Shown piece by piece: positions 52,354 to 61,731 of a DNA stretch of 64,000 nucleotides. Source of the DNA: Paenibacillus abyssi. GTDB taxonomy: Bacteria; Bacillota; Bacilli; Paenibacillales; Paenibacillaceae. The position numbers and the translations under genes were made by a program. Location: NCBI RefSeq assembly GCF_014640295.1, contig NZ_BMGR01000003.1, forward strand, positions 1-64,000, in the 5' to 3' direction. A model generated the notes under the pieces. That model was not told the origin of the DNA. It was given only the letters and a program-made list of their open reading frames with translations, and made no database searches. The first letter of the stretch is position 1. Every line of letters starts with the position of its first letter.

Positions 52354-54593
52354 TGATGGCTTTGATGCTGGTTACCGCACTATTGCATCCTTCGGATTCA
52401 GCATCCGCCCAGCCGAAGTTTACGGATCTGCAGTATTCCCAATGGGCAGCTGACAGCATTCATTATTTAGCGGACAGAGGGACAGTCGCCGGTTACGGAC
52501 AAGGGAGATTCGGTCCATTGGATACCATTACGCGCGCTCAGGCAGTCGTTTATTTGGTGCGGGAGCTGTTTCCTGATGAAAAGGCCAATGAAGCAGTGAG
52601 CTTTAAGGACGTTCCGGGCAATCATTTTTTCTACAAAGAAATCTCCATCGCATTTCATAAGGGGATTATAGGCGGTTTCCCGGGTGAAGTCTTCCGTCCG
52701 GATGAGTGGATCAGCCGCGCGGAAACGGCAGCGATTCTAACCCGGTCTTACCGGGTAACGCAAGGGAACCGGAGCGTACAATTAACGGATATAGACAGCA
52801 ATTGGGCAGCGGGCTCGATCCGCTTATTGGCCTCTAACGGATTAGTCGGCGGATATTCGGATCAGACGTTTCGGCCCGGGCAATCCGTAACCCGCGCTGA
52901 ATTTGCCGTATTTCTGACAAGGATGATCCGGTATGAGCGGGCCAAAGCTATTGAAGCTCAAGATTGGGATCGTTTGCTTGCACTCATGTCCGTCAAGGAA
53001 AAGGTCGGGCAAATGTTCATGCCGGATATCCGGATGTGGAACAGACGAGCTACAACGACAATGAATGATGGCATTGAGAGCACAATAAAAAACAATTACC
53101 TGGGCGGCTTGATTCTGTTTGATAAAAACATTGTGAATGTGGAGCAGCTTACGACCTTTACCCATCAGCTGCAGCAAAAGGCCGGTGATATTCCGATGTT
53201 CCTCGGTATTGACCAGGAGGGAGGAGCGGTAAAGCGAATTCCGGATGGGACCAACCTGCCGGGCAATATGGCGCTGGGGGCTGCCCGCAAGCCTGCATTA
53301 TCCTACGAAGCGGGAAAAATTACCGGGACCGAGCTTAAAGCGTTAGGCGTCAATCTGAATTTTGCGCCGGTGTTGGACATCAATATCAACCCACGCAATC
53401 CGGTGATCGGCATCCGGTCTTTCGGGGCGGATCCGCATCTCGTAACGGACCTTGGCGTTCAATTCATGAAAGGGCAGAATCATACGGGTGTGATCTCGAC
53501 CGTGAAGCATTTTCCGGGGCATGGGGATACCCATGTGGACTCACACCTCGGACTGCCCAGCCTGCCTCACGACAAGCAGCGTTTAGATGAAGTAGAGCTG
53601 GTGCCGTTCCGGGCAGCTATTCGCGAAGGGGCGGATATGATTATGACCGCTCACGTTACGTTCCCGGAAATCGATAACACGCAGATGGTGTCCAAGCTGG
53701 ACGGCTCCATCGTTAACGTGCCTGCGACTTTATCGCGCAAGGTGTTGACCGGTCTGCTCAGAGACGAGTTGGGCTTTGATGGGGTTATTATCTCCGATGC
53801 CTTTACGATGAAAGCCATATCGGAGCATTTTGGCGAAGCGGAAGCGGTCAAAATGGCGGTATCCGCCGGTGCGGATATTATTCTGATGCCGCGGGATGTA
53901 GACGCCGCGTTTCAATCGCTGGCGGCGGCAGTAGAGCAGGGAGAGATTTCGGAGCAAGCGATAGACCGCGCTGTGAAAAGAATTCTGCTTCTGAAGCAGA
54001 AATATAAACTATTTGATAGGCAGCCCAATCTGCAATCGAAAATACAAGCCGCCAAGCGGATAATAGGTGATAGTGAGCATCAAGCTGTAGAAGCTGAGAT
54101 TGCGAAGCAGGCGGTTACCCTTCAGAAAAACGATCGCAATTATCTGCCGTATGCTATCCGCGAGGGGCAGAGCATTGTGATCGTCGCACCAACCGCTGGA
54201 CAGGCGGAGCAGCTGAGCGGCCAATTGAAGGCGATTGAAGCTGCGAAGCAGGTCACAATTCAGCTCGTGGTTTTGAATGAGCTTAACGGGCAAGCAGGCT
54301 TGCGTGCGATCGAACAGGCTGACTTTGTCATTGCGGCATCCTACCAATACCGAAGTCCTCTTGAGGAATATGCCTGGAGTCAGTGGCAGAGCTTAATCGA
54401 CCACTTGAATGCGCAGTCCAAACCTTACGCGTTTCTCTCGATGGGCAATCCTTATGAGCTGATGTTCCTGCGTAATGTTCAGACAGCTTTGGCTGTGTAC
54501 GGAGAACAAACGCCGAATAGGATAGCCGGCTTAAATGTTATTTTCGGTCACGAGAGCGCGGGAGGTACCCTGCCTGTTTTGTTAACGCAGTGA
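52326..54593 (+). CDS. Surface-attached beta-N-acetylhexosaminidase-like GH3 enzyme with SLH repeats
   Basis: A 755-residue exported protein: signal peptide (to about 29), three SLH domains (about 30-200; FTDLQYSQWAADSIHYLADRG, FKDVPGNHFFYKEI, LTDIDSNWAAGSIRLLASNGL) and a GH3 domain from about 215. NagZ hallmarks: KHFPGHGDTHVDSH (His-Asp acid/base pair) and IISDAFTMKAI (nucleophile Asp). A C-terminal Rossmann-like GH3 domain follows. It probably turns over muropeptides or external GlcNAc sugars while bound to the wall. GGGAGGAG precedes the ATG. Confidence 0.93.
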   Translation: MRLIKRAAVMMALMLVTALLHPSDSASAQPKFTDLQYSQWAADSIHYLADRGTVAGYGQGRFGPLDTITRAQAVVYLVRELFPDEKANEAVSFKDVPGNHFFYKEISIAFHKGIIGGFPGEVFRPDEWISRAETAAILTRSYRVTQGNRSVQLTDIDSNWAAGSIRLLASNGLVGGYSDQTFRPGQSVTRAEFAVFLTRMIRYERAKAIEAQDWDRLLALMSVKEKVGQMFMPDIRMWNRRATTTMNDGIESTIKNNYLGGLILFDKNIVNVEQLTTFTHQLQQKAGDIPMFLGIDQEGGAVKRIPDGTNLPGNMALGAARKPALSYEAGKITGTELKALGVNLNFAPVLDININPRNPVIGIRSFGADPHLVTDLGVQFMKGQNHTGVISTVKHFPGHGDTHVDSHLGLPSLPHDKQRLDEVELVPFRAAIREGADMIMTAHVTFPEIDNTQMVSKLDGSIVNVPATLSRKVLTGLLRDELGFDGVIISDAFTMKAISEHFGEAEAVKMAVSAGADIILMPRDVDAAFQSLAAAVEQGEISEQAIDRAVKRILLLKQKYKLFDRQPNLQSKIQAAKRIIGDSEHQAVEAEIAKQAVTLQKNDRNYLPYAIREGQSIVIVAPTAGQAEQLSGQLKAIEAAKQVTIQLVVLNELNGQAGLRAIEQADFVIAASYQYRSPLEEYAWSQWQSLIDHLNAQSKPYAFLSMGNPYELMFLRNVQTALAVYGEQTPNRIAGLNVIFGHESAGGTLPVLLTQ

Positions 54594-54626
54594 CCGCAAG
54601 AATAGAGCCGCTCCAGTACTATGCGA

Positions 54627-54656
54627 GACCCTGACGGAAGCTCCCGTCAGGGTCTT
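54627..54656. terminator. Bidirectional terminator between GH3 and ferredoxin genes
   Basis: GACCCTGACGG/CCGTCAGGGTC with TTTC after it. It overlaps the last codons of the leftward ferredoxin gene. Confidence 0.8.
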
Positions 54657-54955
54657 TCACAATTTCCTTTAAAATAACTTAAACATGCCAACCGGTAACC
54701 TCGGTCGATTGCTGTCCGGCCGACTGATAGTGAGCGCTGCTCAAGCCTGGTCGGTTCATCAAGCAGCTCACCGTTCTCCAAAATTTCAATGGTACAGCTG
54801 CGGCAGGCGCCTTTATTGCACAGGTAGGGTATGCCTTCCGTCTTCGGATCGTCTACATGTTGATTCACAAGCTGCAGCAGGGTGGATCCGGACTGGCACT
54901 GTACCGAGAACGCTTTGTTTTGATTGTGGACAACCCGAATCCGGACGTATTTCAT
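54647..54955 (-). CDS. Plant-type [2Fe-2S] ferredoxin
   Basis: A 102-residue ferredoxin. The cluster ligands are in CNKGACRSC (C-X4-C-X2-C, about residues 46-54) and a fourth Cys in RLACLSY. The beta-grasp start VVHNQNKAFSVQCQSGSTLLQLV fits the family. It is an electron carrier; its partner is not in the neighbourhood. AGGAGGACATC lies upstream of the ATG. Confidence 0.9.
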   Translation of the reverse strand: MKYVRIRVVHNQNKAFSVQCQSGSTLLQLVNQHVDDPKTEGIPYLCNKGACRSCTIEILENGELLDEPTRLEQRSLSVGRTAIDRGYRLACLSYFKGNCERP

Positions 54956-55094
54956 AGACAGATGTCCTCCTACAATGTCATAGATAATTTACATTATACC
55001 AAAATGACAGTGAAATTTAGCTAGATAGCGGAGTATTCATTCCATCCCCGTTGTGCTACGATAATCTAGTACGTTAACTTACAGGAGGCTCTAG

Positions 55095-56249
55095 ATGGTC
55101 CGTATATCGGCTTATGTTTATTTGTTATTTTCCACATTCAGTATGATGGTTTTCTTTTTTCCTCTTTATCTGCAAAATAAAGGCTTAGATTCAAGCCAGA
55201 TCGGCGCAATCTTCGCATGCGGCGCTTTCGTGTCCATATTTGCCCAGCCTTTCTGGGGTTATGTCAGCGACCGGACAAAAACGATCAAAAAAATTATCAT
55301 CGTCATATTAACCGCGAGTTTGTTTTTAAGTATGGGACTCCTCTCGATGGGCTCCTTCACGATGATCATATTGTTTTACGCTGTGTTTATGTTTTTTAAT
55401 AGTGCATCCGCTCCTTTAACCGACACATTAACGATATCGTATGCGCACGAGAATAATAAGGATTATGGACGCATTCGCTTATGGGGTGAAGTGGGAGTCG
55501 GGATCTCCGCTCTTCTGCTCGGATTGTTGGTGGAGAGGATCGGCATTGATTACCTGCGCTATATTTACGCGGTCGCCTTAAGTTTTGCGATTATAGCCGC
55601 ATTATTGCTAAAAGATACAAAGGCGACGCCGGTTCCAGTCAACCTGGCGGCGCTTGGCAAGCTATTCATGAAGCCTAGGCTGCTCTGGTTTCTTCTGGTC
55701 GTACTGATTATCTCCATTCCACACCGCATGAATGACAGCATGCTCGCAATTTATCTGAGCGAATTGGGAGCGTCGGAGACTCAACTGGGCATGGCGTGGT
55801 TTGTCGCGACGATAAGCACGGTACCGGCGTTGTTTTTTGTAGGAAAGCTGATCGAGCGATGGAGTGCGCTCGGCATTTTCATCATTGGAGCGGTCATTTA
55901 CATTATCCGCTGGGCGATCTACAGCCAGACAGACAATCCGTCGGTGCTAATAGCCGCCCAAGCGCTTCATGGCTTGTCATTCCCGTTATTCTTCGTCGCA
56001 TCGATTCACTATTTATCTACGCTTGTGCCTAACGAGCTAAGGGCAACAGGCCAGGCAGCGCTTGCCGTAACGTTCGGTGGATTAGGCGGGATTATCGGCA
56101 GTGCCGCGGGAGGATACACGATGGATAATTTCGGGCCGCACACCGCTTTTGGTGCAGGCAGCATCTTTGCTTTGGTTGGTACGGTTGCAGCAGTCTCAAC
56201 CGTTCTCTTCCATAAAAGATCGGCAACTCAGCAGGTGCAGGACAGCTAA
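55095..56249 (+). CDS. MFS transporter (MFS_1-like, HcaT/nucleoside-type)
   Basis: A 384-residue twelve-span transporter. The start YLLFSTFSMMVFFFPLYLQNKGL and QPFWGYVSDRTKTIKK are typical of the MFS_1-like subfamily (phenylpropionate and related permeases). ACAGGAGGCTC precedes the ATG and a strong terminator follows. Substrate unknown. Confidence 0.85.
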   Translation: MVRISAYVYLLFSTFSMMVFFFPLYLQNKGLDSSQIGAIFACGAFVSIFAQPFWGYVSDRTKTIKKIIIVILTASLFLSMGLLSMGSFTMIILFYAVFMFFNSASAPLTDTLTISYAHENNKDYGRIRLWGEVGVGISALLLGLLVERIGIDYLRYIYAVALSFAIIAALLLKDTKATPVPVNLAALGKLFMKPRLLWFLLVVLIISIPHRMNDSMLAIYLSELGASETQLGMAWFVATISTVPALFFVGKLIERWSALGIFIIGAVIYIIRWAIYSQTDNPSVLIAAQALHGLSFPLFFVASIHYLSTLVPNELRATGQAALAVTFGGLGGIIGSAAGGYTMDNFGPHTAFGAGSIFALVGTVAAVSTVLFHKRSATQQVQDS

Positions 56250-56297
56250 GCAGGATGAACAGCAAGTTTACCAGTCCAGGCAGACTCTGCAGACCCT

Positions 56298-56328
56298 GGC
56301 TCTCTCACTTGATGAGAGAGCCTTTTTT
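56298..56328 (+). terminator. Terminator after the MFS gene
   Basis: GGCTCTCTCA/TGAGAGAGCC stem, 5-nt loop, six T. Confidence 0.92.
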
Positions 56329-56455
56329 CATACTTATCGCTAATGAATTTATGCTGCGGCTGTAGTATAGTATTTAAGCAAAAAACAAACGATTCATAGA
56401 GATTACCGGCAGTTGATGCTGCCGTTTACGCTTGTTAGAAAGAGGGACGTAAACC

Positions 56456-57850
56456 ATGAATGTTGCAGCAGAGAGAACCGAACGGTTCCTCATCATTAGC
56501 CTGGCTATAGGATTTATTGTGCAGCAGCTTACCCATCTTGCATGGATGCCATGGGTGCTCGGAGTGATTGTATTCACCACGATAATTGTGTTATTGCCTA
56601 AGATTCGCGGGATAACGATGATTCTGTCGGCAGCCTTTCTTGTTACCGGCATTGGCATTCTATGGGTTCAAAGAGCGCCCGTCCAAACCTGGCTCGACGC
56701 AGCTGCGGTCAATATCACGTTGGTCACTTTATTTGTTTTTGCCCCGTTATTCGGTATTCCCGTTCGCTCGCCTAGATTCGTCGAAGCGCTGAAGTGGCTG
56801 TATCGCACCCGGGTGAAGGGGAAGGGCTCCTTCTTCATCGCAAGCCAATTGCTTACACAGATTCTCGCGGTGTTTCTGAATGTGGGCTCGATCAGCGTTG
56901 TCTACCATCTGGCATCGATCCATCCGAGCTCGCGCTCGTGGCGAATCTTGGGCAATGCGCTTAACCGGGGGTTCGCAGCGGCGATCTATTGGTCGCCCTA
57001 TTTTGCCGCGATGGCGCTTGTCACATCCGCATTGAAGCTGGCTTGGATCGACCTGCTGCCTTATGTCCTCGGCTTCAGCCTGCTTAGCTTTGTGCTCAGC
57101 TTTTTGGTTGAACTTCCCTTCCTCATGGATAGAGGCGATGCCTCCCGGGAAGTGGCGGCAGGGAGCGAGGCTGAGGAAGGTGCAGCGGATGAAGCCGCAA
57201 AGGGTGAGAGCGTATTGCGCTCGAGGCTGTGGCAGCTGGCCTTGTATCTCATCCTTGCCATCATTATTGTGCTTAGTATGGAGCAGCTTCTGCCTTTGCC
57301 GATCGTTATTATCACGGTATTTGCGGCAGTGCTTTATCCCTTGATATGGTGTTTGTTATCCCGTTCCTTTGATGCCTATAAGCAAGGGGCAACCGATCAT
57401 TTTGTCCGTGCGCTTCCTTCGCTTAAGAAAGAAATTACGTTATTTCTGACAGCTGGATTTTTCAGCGGAGCAATCGCTCAGACAGGGCTTGGCGCCGCGA
57501 TTCCAGCTCTGCTGGCGGCCGTTCCGCTGCCGCTTCCTATTGTGTTTACGATTAGCGCTATGCTGCTAGTCTTCGGCACTTCTTTAATTGGTTCGCATCC
57601 GATTATTGTGGTGACGATTCTCGCGACAACAGTAGACCCTGCAAGTGTGGGTATTTCGCCCCTGTTCTTTGGTGTACTGCTGCTTGGAAGCTGGGGTATT
57701 TCCAATACGATCTCGCCTGCTGCAGCGGTTAACAATCTGATCTCGAGCTTGTTGAAGCGGGACGTGCTCGAGCTGGCATTTAAAAATTATAAGTTTGCCG
57801 CCCTTTTATTGATTCTGCTGCCGATTTATTTATTTCTAGTCAACGTATAA
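56456..57850 (+). CDS. Multi-span membrane protein, ion-transporter-superfamily-like
   Basis: 464 residues with about 12 hydrophobic segments and a polar, Ala/Glu-rich loop near 230-255. The repeated loop-rich helices GFFSGAIAQTGLGAAIPALL and SWGISNTISPAAAVNNLISS look like the hairpin motifs of the IT superfamily (ArsB/NhaD/C4-dicarboxylate-type). I cannot name the family or substrate. AGAGGGACG precedes the ATG; a stem-loop terminator follows. Confidence 0.75.
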   Translation: MNVAAERTERFLIISLAIGFIVQQLTHLAWMPWVLGVIVFTTIIVLLPKIRGITMILSAAFLVTGIGILWVQRAPVQTWLDAAAVNITLVTLFVFAPLFGIPVRSPRFVEALKWLYRTRVKGKGSFFIASQLLTQILAVFLNVGSISVVYHLASIHPSSRSWRILGNALNRGFAAAIYWSPYFAAMALVTSALKLAWIDLLPYVLGFSLLSFVLSFLVELPFLMDRGDASREVAAGSEAEEGAADEAAKGESVLRSRLWQLALYLILAIIIVLSMEQLLPLPIVIITVFAAVLYPLIWCLLSRSFDAYKQGATDHFVRALPSLKKEITLFLTAGFFSGAIAQTGLGAAIPALLAAVPLPLPIVFTISAMLLVFGTSLIGSHPIIVVTILATTVDPASVGISPLFFGVLLLGSWGISNTISPAAAVNNLISSLLKRDVLELAFKNYKFAALLLILLPIYLFLVNV

Positions 57851-57858
57851 GGCAAGAG

Positions 57859-57906
57859 GCATTGGTCCGGTTTGTTACACGACAAACCAGTACCGATGCT
57901 TTTCTT
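57859..57906 (+). terminator. Terminator after the membrane protein gene
   Basis: GCATTGGT-CCGGTTTGT pairs imperfectly with ACAAACCAGTACCGATGC, then TTTTCTTTT. Confidence 0.75.
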
Positions 57907-58005
57907 TTATGGCCAAGAGAGGATTGTACAGCTTGTTCGTAGAAATAGACTCGCAGAGGCAAAAATGATAATCGTACGGAGATCCGTGAGAGGGAGGGAA
58001 GGCAA

Positions 58006-58365
58006 GTGAAAAAACAATATCCGGCAGGCGTATTAAAACAGGAGATCATTAAAATTTATAATTCAATCAACCAAGAGATTTTTGGCATGGGGATCAAATC
58101 GCAGAAGATCGAGATTTCGGGTGACAAAGCTTTTATCTTCGCTACGCACAAGCGAATTCCGGCCTTGAAGATACTGGATGAATCAAACCGCGGCTTGACT
58201 GCGAATGTGGATGTACTGATCATGGAGGCCAACAAAAGAATGCTCAAGGAGCAGGTGGAAAAAACGCTTGGATTGGAAGTGAAGTTAGTTCTCAAAGACT
58301 ATGATCCGGTAACGGAGTTCTCGGGAACGGTTATTCTGTTTAAGGAAGAACTGGATTTAATTTGA
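58006..58365 (+). CDS. DUF2294 / MpsC-like protein
   Basis: A 119-residue soluble protein of the DUF2294 family (renamed MpsC-like for Na+-translocating membrane-potential systems; YbcI in Bacillus). Typical blocks: GMGIKSQKIEISGDKAFIFATHKRIPALKIL and VDVLIMEANKRMLKEQVEKTLG. The start is GTG at 58006 after GAGGGAGGG. No ion-pump subunit is beside it; many genomes carry stand-alone copies. Function of this copy unknown. Confidence 0.85.
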   Translation: MKKQYPAGVLKQEIIKIYNSINQEIFGMGIKSQKIEISGDKAFIFATHKRIPALKILDESNRGLTANVDVLIMEANKRMLKEQVEKTLGLEVKLVLKDYDPVTEFSGTVILFKEELDLI

Positions 58366-58435
58366 CAAAAACATAACATAGTAAGTTATTAAAATGTTAA
58401 TTATAAACTTTTATCTTGATTTAAAACTTTTTATG

Positions 58436-58474
58436 TGTTATATTACCTGACAAGTAGTACAGGTTAGTTATAAC
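58436..58474 (+). promoter_or_regulatory. Promoter of the NIF3-ABC operon with embedded TnrA/GlnR box
   Basis: The box TGTTATATTACCTGACA (58436-58452) ends in CTGACA, a -35 followed after 16 bp by TATAAC (58469-58474). This repeats the layout of the nitrile hydratase and formamidase promoters. Confidence 0.7.
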
Positions 58475-58643
58475 AGCTAGTACATGAGGTGTACAGATTT
58501 TTCCGTAAGTGTGATCGTTTTAATGTCTGAGGAGATTAAGGCCGCGGATCCTTCTATGGAAGAGATTCATTGCCATTTTGTTCGGGCAGACAACAATCTA
58601 CATATAGCAGGTGATAAAAAGCTCCGAATGGAGAGTTTTGCGG

Positions 58644-58704
58644 CCGCTAATTGTGACATATCAGGGTATCCCAAGACCCGTATGCTCATAATGGCGGTTT
58701 TTTT
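58644..58704 (+). terminator. Terminator-like hairpin in the NIF3-ABC leader
   Basis: CCGC..ATTGTG pairs with CATAAT..GCGG around an inner GGGT/ACCC stem, followed by seven T. It lies 53 bp before the NIF3 start codon and would end transcripts early unless prevented. Confidence 0.65.
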
Positions 58705-58757
58705 GTCGAAAATTTACGAACCCAAACCTGAAACACCAAGAGAGGAGAGGCGTTGTT

Positions 58758-59801
58758 ATGACCTTGAGACAGACTCAAACGGAGGTAGGCCATGTATTGG
58801 ATGCGCTCAATACCATTTCCAAAGGAAGGATGGTCATGGATTGGAATGAGATTACCTCTGGTACGAATCCCTATGTAGTTATGAAAACCTCAAATATACC
58901 CGGAAAAAACGTCATGGAAATCCCTGGGCTTATCTTTGGCAGCAAGCATAAACCGGTAACCCGCATTGGTGTCGGGATGACCCTAACGGAATCGATGATT
59001 GAGATGGCTTCCGCCATGAAACTTGACCTGATCATTGTTCATCATCCTGTTGCGGATGCCGCCAGCTCAGGAGGAGTTCCGTTTGCGGATTACCTGCCTT
59101 TATATAATTTGGCGCTCATCGAGATGCACGAAGCGTTCCACGGGCTTCATCCCGGGCTTACGCTGCTGCATGGACACCGGAAGCTGGCGACGGATATCTC
59201 GTTTTGCGGGATTCCCGGGAATGTGCTTCACAAGGGAATTGCGTTGGAGGGTGTGCACACTGCTGGCGATATTTTGGCGCGTATCGATCATTGGATGGGG
59301 CGGGAGATTGATGTTGATTTATTGGAAGCGGAGCGCGCAATCCGCGGTGAATCCACTTTACAGGAAGCTACGCTCTCCAACCCGGCAAAGCTGCTCAGCG
59401 GAACTCCGGACAGGCATGTAAAGCATATTCTTCACTTTTTCCCTCATACGGGTTTTTCGCTCCAACATCTTGAGATCGCGCTTCAGATGTATCCGGAGAC
59501 AGATACGATCATCGCCAGTATCAGCCGGGTGCGGGAGGATCATGAATTTGTAGTGCTGGCAAAGCAGAGAGGGCTGAATTTTATCTTAGGCAATCCCCAC
59601 TCCGTTGAAATTATGGAGAACGGGCTTCCGCTCGCTTATGCTCTCGAGCTGCTGCTTCCCGGTGTAGAAGTGTTCCTGCTTCGAGAACGGATAACGGCCG
59701 TGGCGCTTCGTGATGTGGGACATTCCAAGATGGTTGAATATGGCAGGGGGATGGCTGAAGCCCATTTGGTAAGTGCGCCGTCGTCCCATGCCGTTCAATA
59801 A
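58758..59801 (+). CDS. NIF3-like (DUF34) dinuclear-metal protein
   Basis: 347 residues. The NIF3/DUF34 marks are VGMTLTESMIEMA, the metal-binding LIIVHHPV and a C-terminal HSVEIMENGLPLAYALELL segment. AGAGGAGAGG precedes the ATG. NIF3 proteins are widespread dinuclear-metal proteins of unsettled function (reported as GTP cyclohydrolase-like or metal chaperones). Being first in an operon with a NitT/TauT-type importer is unusual and suggests it processes the imported compound or a metal. Confidence 0.82.
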   Translation: MTLRQTQTEVGHVLDALNTISKGRMVMDWNEITSGTNPYVVMKTSNIPGKNVMEIPGLIFGSKHKPVTRIGVGMTLTESMIEMASAMKLDLIIVHHPVADAASSGGVPFADYLPLYNLALIEMHEAFHGLHPGLTLLHGHRKLATDISFCGIPGNVLHKGIALEGVHTAGDILARIDHWMGREIDVDLLEAERAIRGESTLQEATLSNPAKLLSGTPDRHVKHILHFFPHTGFSLQHLEIALQMYPETDTIIASISRVREDHEFVVLAKQRGLNFILGNPHSVEIMENGLPLAYALELLLPGVEVFLLRERITAVALRDVGHSKMVEYGRGMAEAHLVSAPSSHAVQ

Positions 59802-59834
59802 ATAAGCATGTAATGATAGGGAGGAAGAGAGACC

Positions 59835-60935
59835 ATGATGAAGATGAGCAAATCGGTTGTACTGTTGTTCTGTGTAATGTTACTGACGTTTGTAGCGGCT
59901 TGCGGGAGCACCCCCGCATCGAACCAGGCGGCTGCGCCGAATAATGCACCGGCCAACACGCCGGAAGCCAATGCAGCCACTGACACGAATGCCGAACCCG
60001 AAGCTGAGCCTGCAGTAGAGCAAGAAATCGTCATGGTTAAATTTTCAGAGGTTATTCGCTCGATTTTTTATGCGCCGCATTACGTTGCCATGCAGCAGGG
60101 CTTTTTTGAAGAAGAAGGATTGGAGATCGATATGAACACCGCGCAGGGATCGGATAAGGGAGCCGCGGCATTGATTGCCGGTACGGCGGATATCTCGCTG
60201 GTCGGGCCGGAGACAGCGATTTATATTTACAATCAGGAGGGGGATAAGAAGATCAAAATATTCCATCAGCTGACGATGAAGGACGGCTCCTTCCTGCTCT
60301 CCCGCGAAAAGCTGGATGCGTTCGAGTGGAGTGACCTGGCAGGCAAAACGATTGTGGGCTGGAGGCCGGGCAGTGCGCCTCAAATGGTCATGAACTCCCA
60401 GCTGCTTAAGGAAAATGTGACAGATGTCGAGGTTATTACCAATCTTGCAGCACCAGCGATGGCCGGCGCTTTCACCAGCGGCCAAGGCGACTTTATCCAG
60501 CTGTTCGAGCCGGTTGCTTCGACATTGGTCAAAGAAGGCGTGGCACATTATGCGGCATCGATGGGAGAAGCGTTCGGCACATTCCCGGAAACTTCTTATG
60601 TAGCTACTTCGGATTTTATCGGAGAGAATCCGGAAGTCATTCAAAAATTCGTTAATGCCGTTGCCAAAGGGGCAGAGTGGATCAGCTCCGCCACCGATGA
60701 CGAAATCGCCGATGCGTTAATGCCGTTCTTTGAAGGGACGCCAAAAGATATCATTATCCAGTCTGTCGAGCGCTACAAAAATCAAGACACTTGGCCGGCT
60801 GTTCCAGAGCTGACTGCTGAAGGCTTTGAAACCTTGCAAAGCGTACTTATTGAGAACGGCGTGCTTAAAGCTGAAGAGAAAATCGCTAATATGGAAGATG
60901 TCGTTGATATGAGCTTTGTGAATAATTTGAAGTAG
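59835..60935 (+). CDS. NitT/TauT-type ABC transporter substrate-binding lipoprotein (SsuA/ThiY-like)
   Basis: 366 residues: lipoprotein signal ending VAAC (Cys23), Ala/Asn/Pro/Glu-rich linker (to about 60), then an NMT1-type fold starting FSEVIRSIFYAPHYVAMQQGFFEEEGLEID. SsuA/ThiY/TauA relatives bind sulfonates, pyrimidines, nitrate or similar. The ligand is not readable; the TnrA/GlnR box argues for a nitrogen compound. Confidence 0.88.
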   Translation: MMKMSKSVVLLFCVMLLTFVAACGSTPASNQAAAPNNAPANTPEANAATDTNAEPEAEPAVEQEIVMVKFSEVIRSIFYAPHYVAMQQGFFEEEGLEIDMNTAQGSDKGAAALIAGTADISLVGPETAIYIYNQEGDKKIKIFHQLTMKDGSFLLSREKLDAFEWSDLAGKTIVGWRPGSAPQMVMNSQLLKENVTDVEVITNLAAPAMAGAFTSGQGDFIQLFEPVASTLVKEGVAHYAASMGEAFGTFPETSYVATSDFIGENPEVIQKFVNAVAKGAEWISSATDDEIADALMPFFEGTPKDIIIQSVERYKNQDTWPAVPELTAEGFETLQSVLIENGVLKAEEKIANMEDVVDMSFVNNLK

Positions 60936-60951
60936 GAAGGAAAACGAGCCT

Positions 60952-61731
60952 ATGCCACAAATCGAATTAAACGAGGTGTGCTTAAGCTATTTCACCTTAA
61001 AGCAGGAAACCGAGGCATTGCGGGACATTAATCTGTCTATCGAACCTGGGGAATTTATCAGTATTGTGGGACCGAGCGGCTGCGGCAAGAGCACGCTGCT
61101 CTCCCTCATCTCCGGGATGGTGAAGCCGACAAAGGGTAAGGTCATGATCGATGGCCAGGAGGTGTCAGGCACCTCCCCGAAGGTCGGATACATGCTGCAG
61201 CATGACCATTTGTTCGAATGGCGGGATATTCTAAGCAATTTGCTGGTTGGAGCGGAAATTCGCAAAATGGACCGCAAGAAAGCGGAGCGAAAAGCATTGG
61301 AGCTGATGGAGCGTTACGGCCTAGGGGGATTTGAGCGCCACAGCCCAGCCCAGCTGTCCGGAGGCATGCGCCAGCGGGTAGCGCTGATCCGCACGCTTGT
61401 GACGGAACCCGACATTATGCTGCTTGATGAACCGTTCTCGGCGCTTGATTACCAGACCCGTTTAACGCTTTCCGATGAAATCTTCAATATTATCAAGGAT
61501 CAGGGGAAGACGGCTATTCTGGTCACGCACGACATCTCAGAGGCGATCAGTATGGCGGATCGCGTGATGGTCATGTCGAAAAGGCCAAGCACAATATCTT
61601 CGGTCTACACGATGTTATTTGATGAAGGTGCTTATCTTTCCCCGTGGAAAAAGCGGGAAGCCGGCCGATACCATGTTTACTTTAATGCCATATGGAAGGA
61701 GTTGGAGGGCCATGTCGTCTCTACCGGCTAG
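60952..61731 (+). CDS. NitT/TauT-type ABC transporter ATPase (SsuB-like)
   Basis: A 259-residue ATPase: Walker A GPSGCGKST, Q-loop LQHDHLFEWRDI, signature LSGGMRQRVALIRTL, Walker B IMLLDEPFSALD and the H-loop in VTHDISEAI. It lies 16 bp after the binding protein and overlaps the permease gene by 20 bp. Confidence 0.93.
   Translation: MPQIELNEVCLSYFTLKQETEALRDINLSIEPGEFISIVGPSGCGKSTLLSLISGMVKPTKGKVMIDGQEVSGTSPKVGYMLQHDHLFEWRDILSNLLVGAEIRKMDRKKAERKALELMERYGLGGFERHSPAQLSGGMRQRVALIRTLVTEPDIMLLDEPFSALDYQTRLTLSDEIFNIIKDQGKTAILVTHDISEAISMADRVMVMSKRPSTISSVYTMLFDEGAYLSPWKKREAGRYHVYFNAIWKELEGHVVSTG

Larger units (their letters stand above)
58366..58757 (+). other. 392-bp leader region of the NIF3-ABC operon
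   Basis: Contains the promoter with a TnrA/GlnR box (58436-58474) and, about 160-220 nt into the predicted transcript, a terminator-like hairpin (58644-58704). An open frame (58484-58849) crosses it but overlaps the NIF3 gene, has no ribosome binding site and no protein-like features. The leader does not match any riboswitch class I know. Confidence 0.65.

Noticed and set aside
58484-58849. 121-codon frame before the NIF3-like gene
   Set aside because: Overlaps the NIF3-like gene by 92 bp, has no ribosome binding site, and runs through the leader hairpin; amino-acid pattern is not protein-like.
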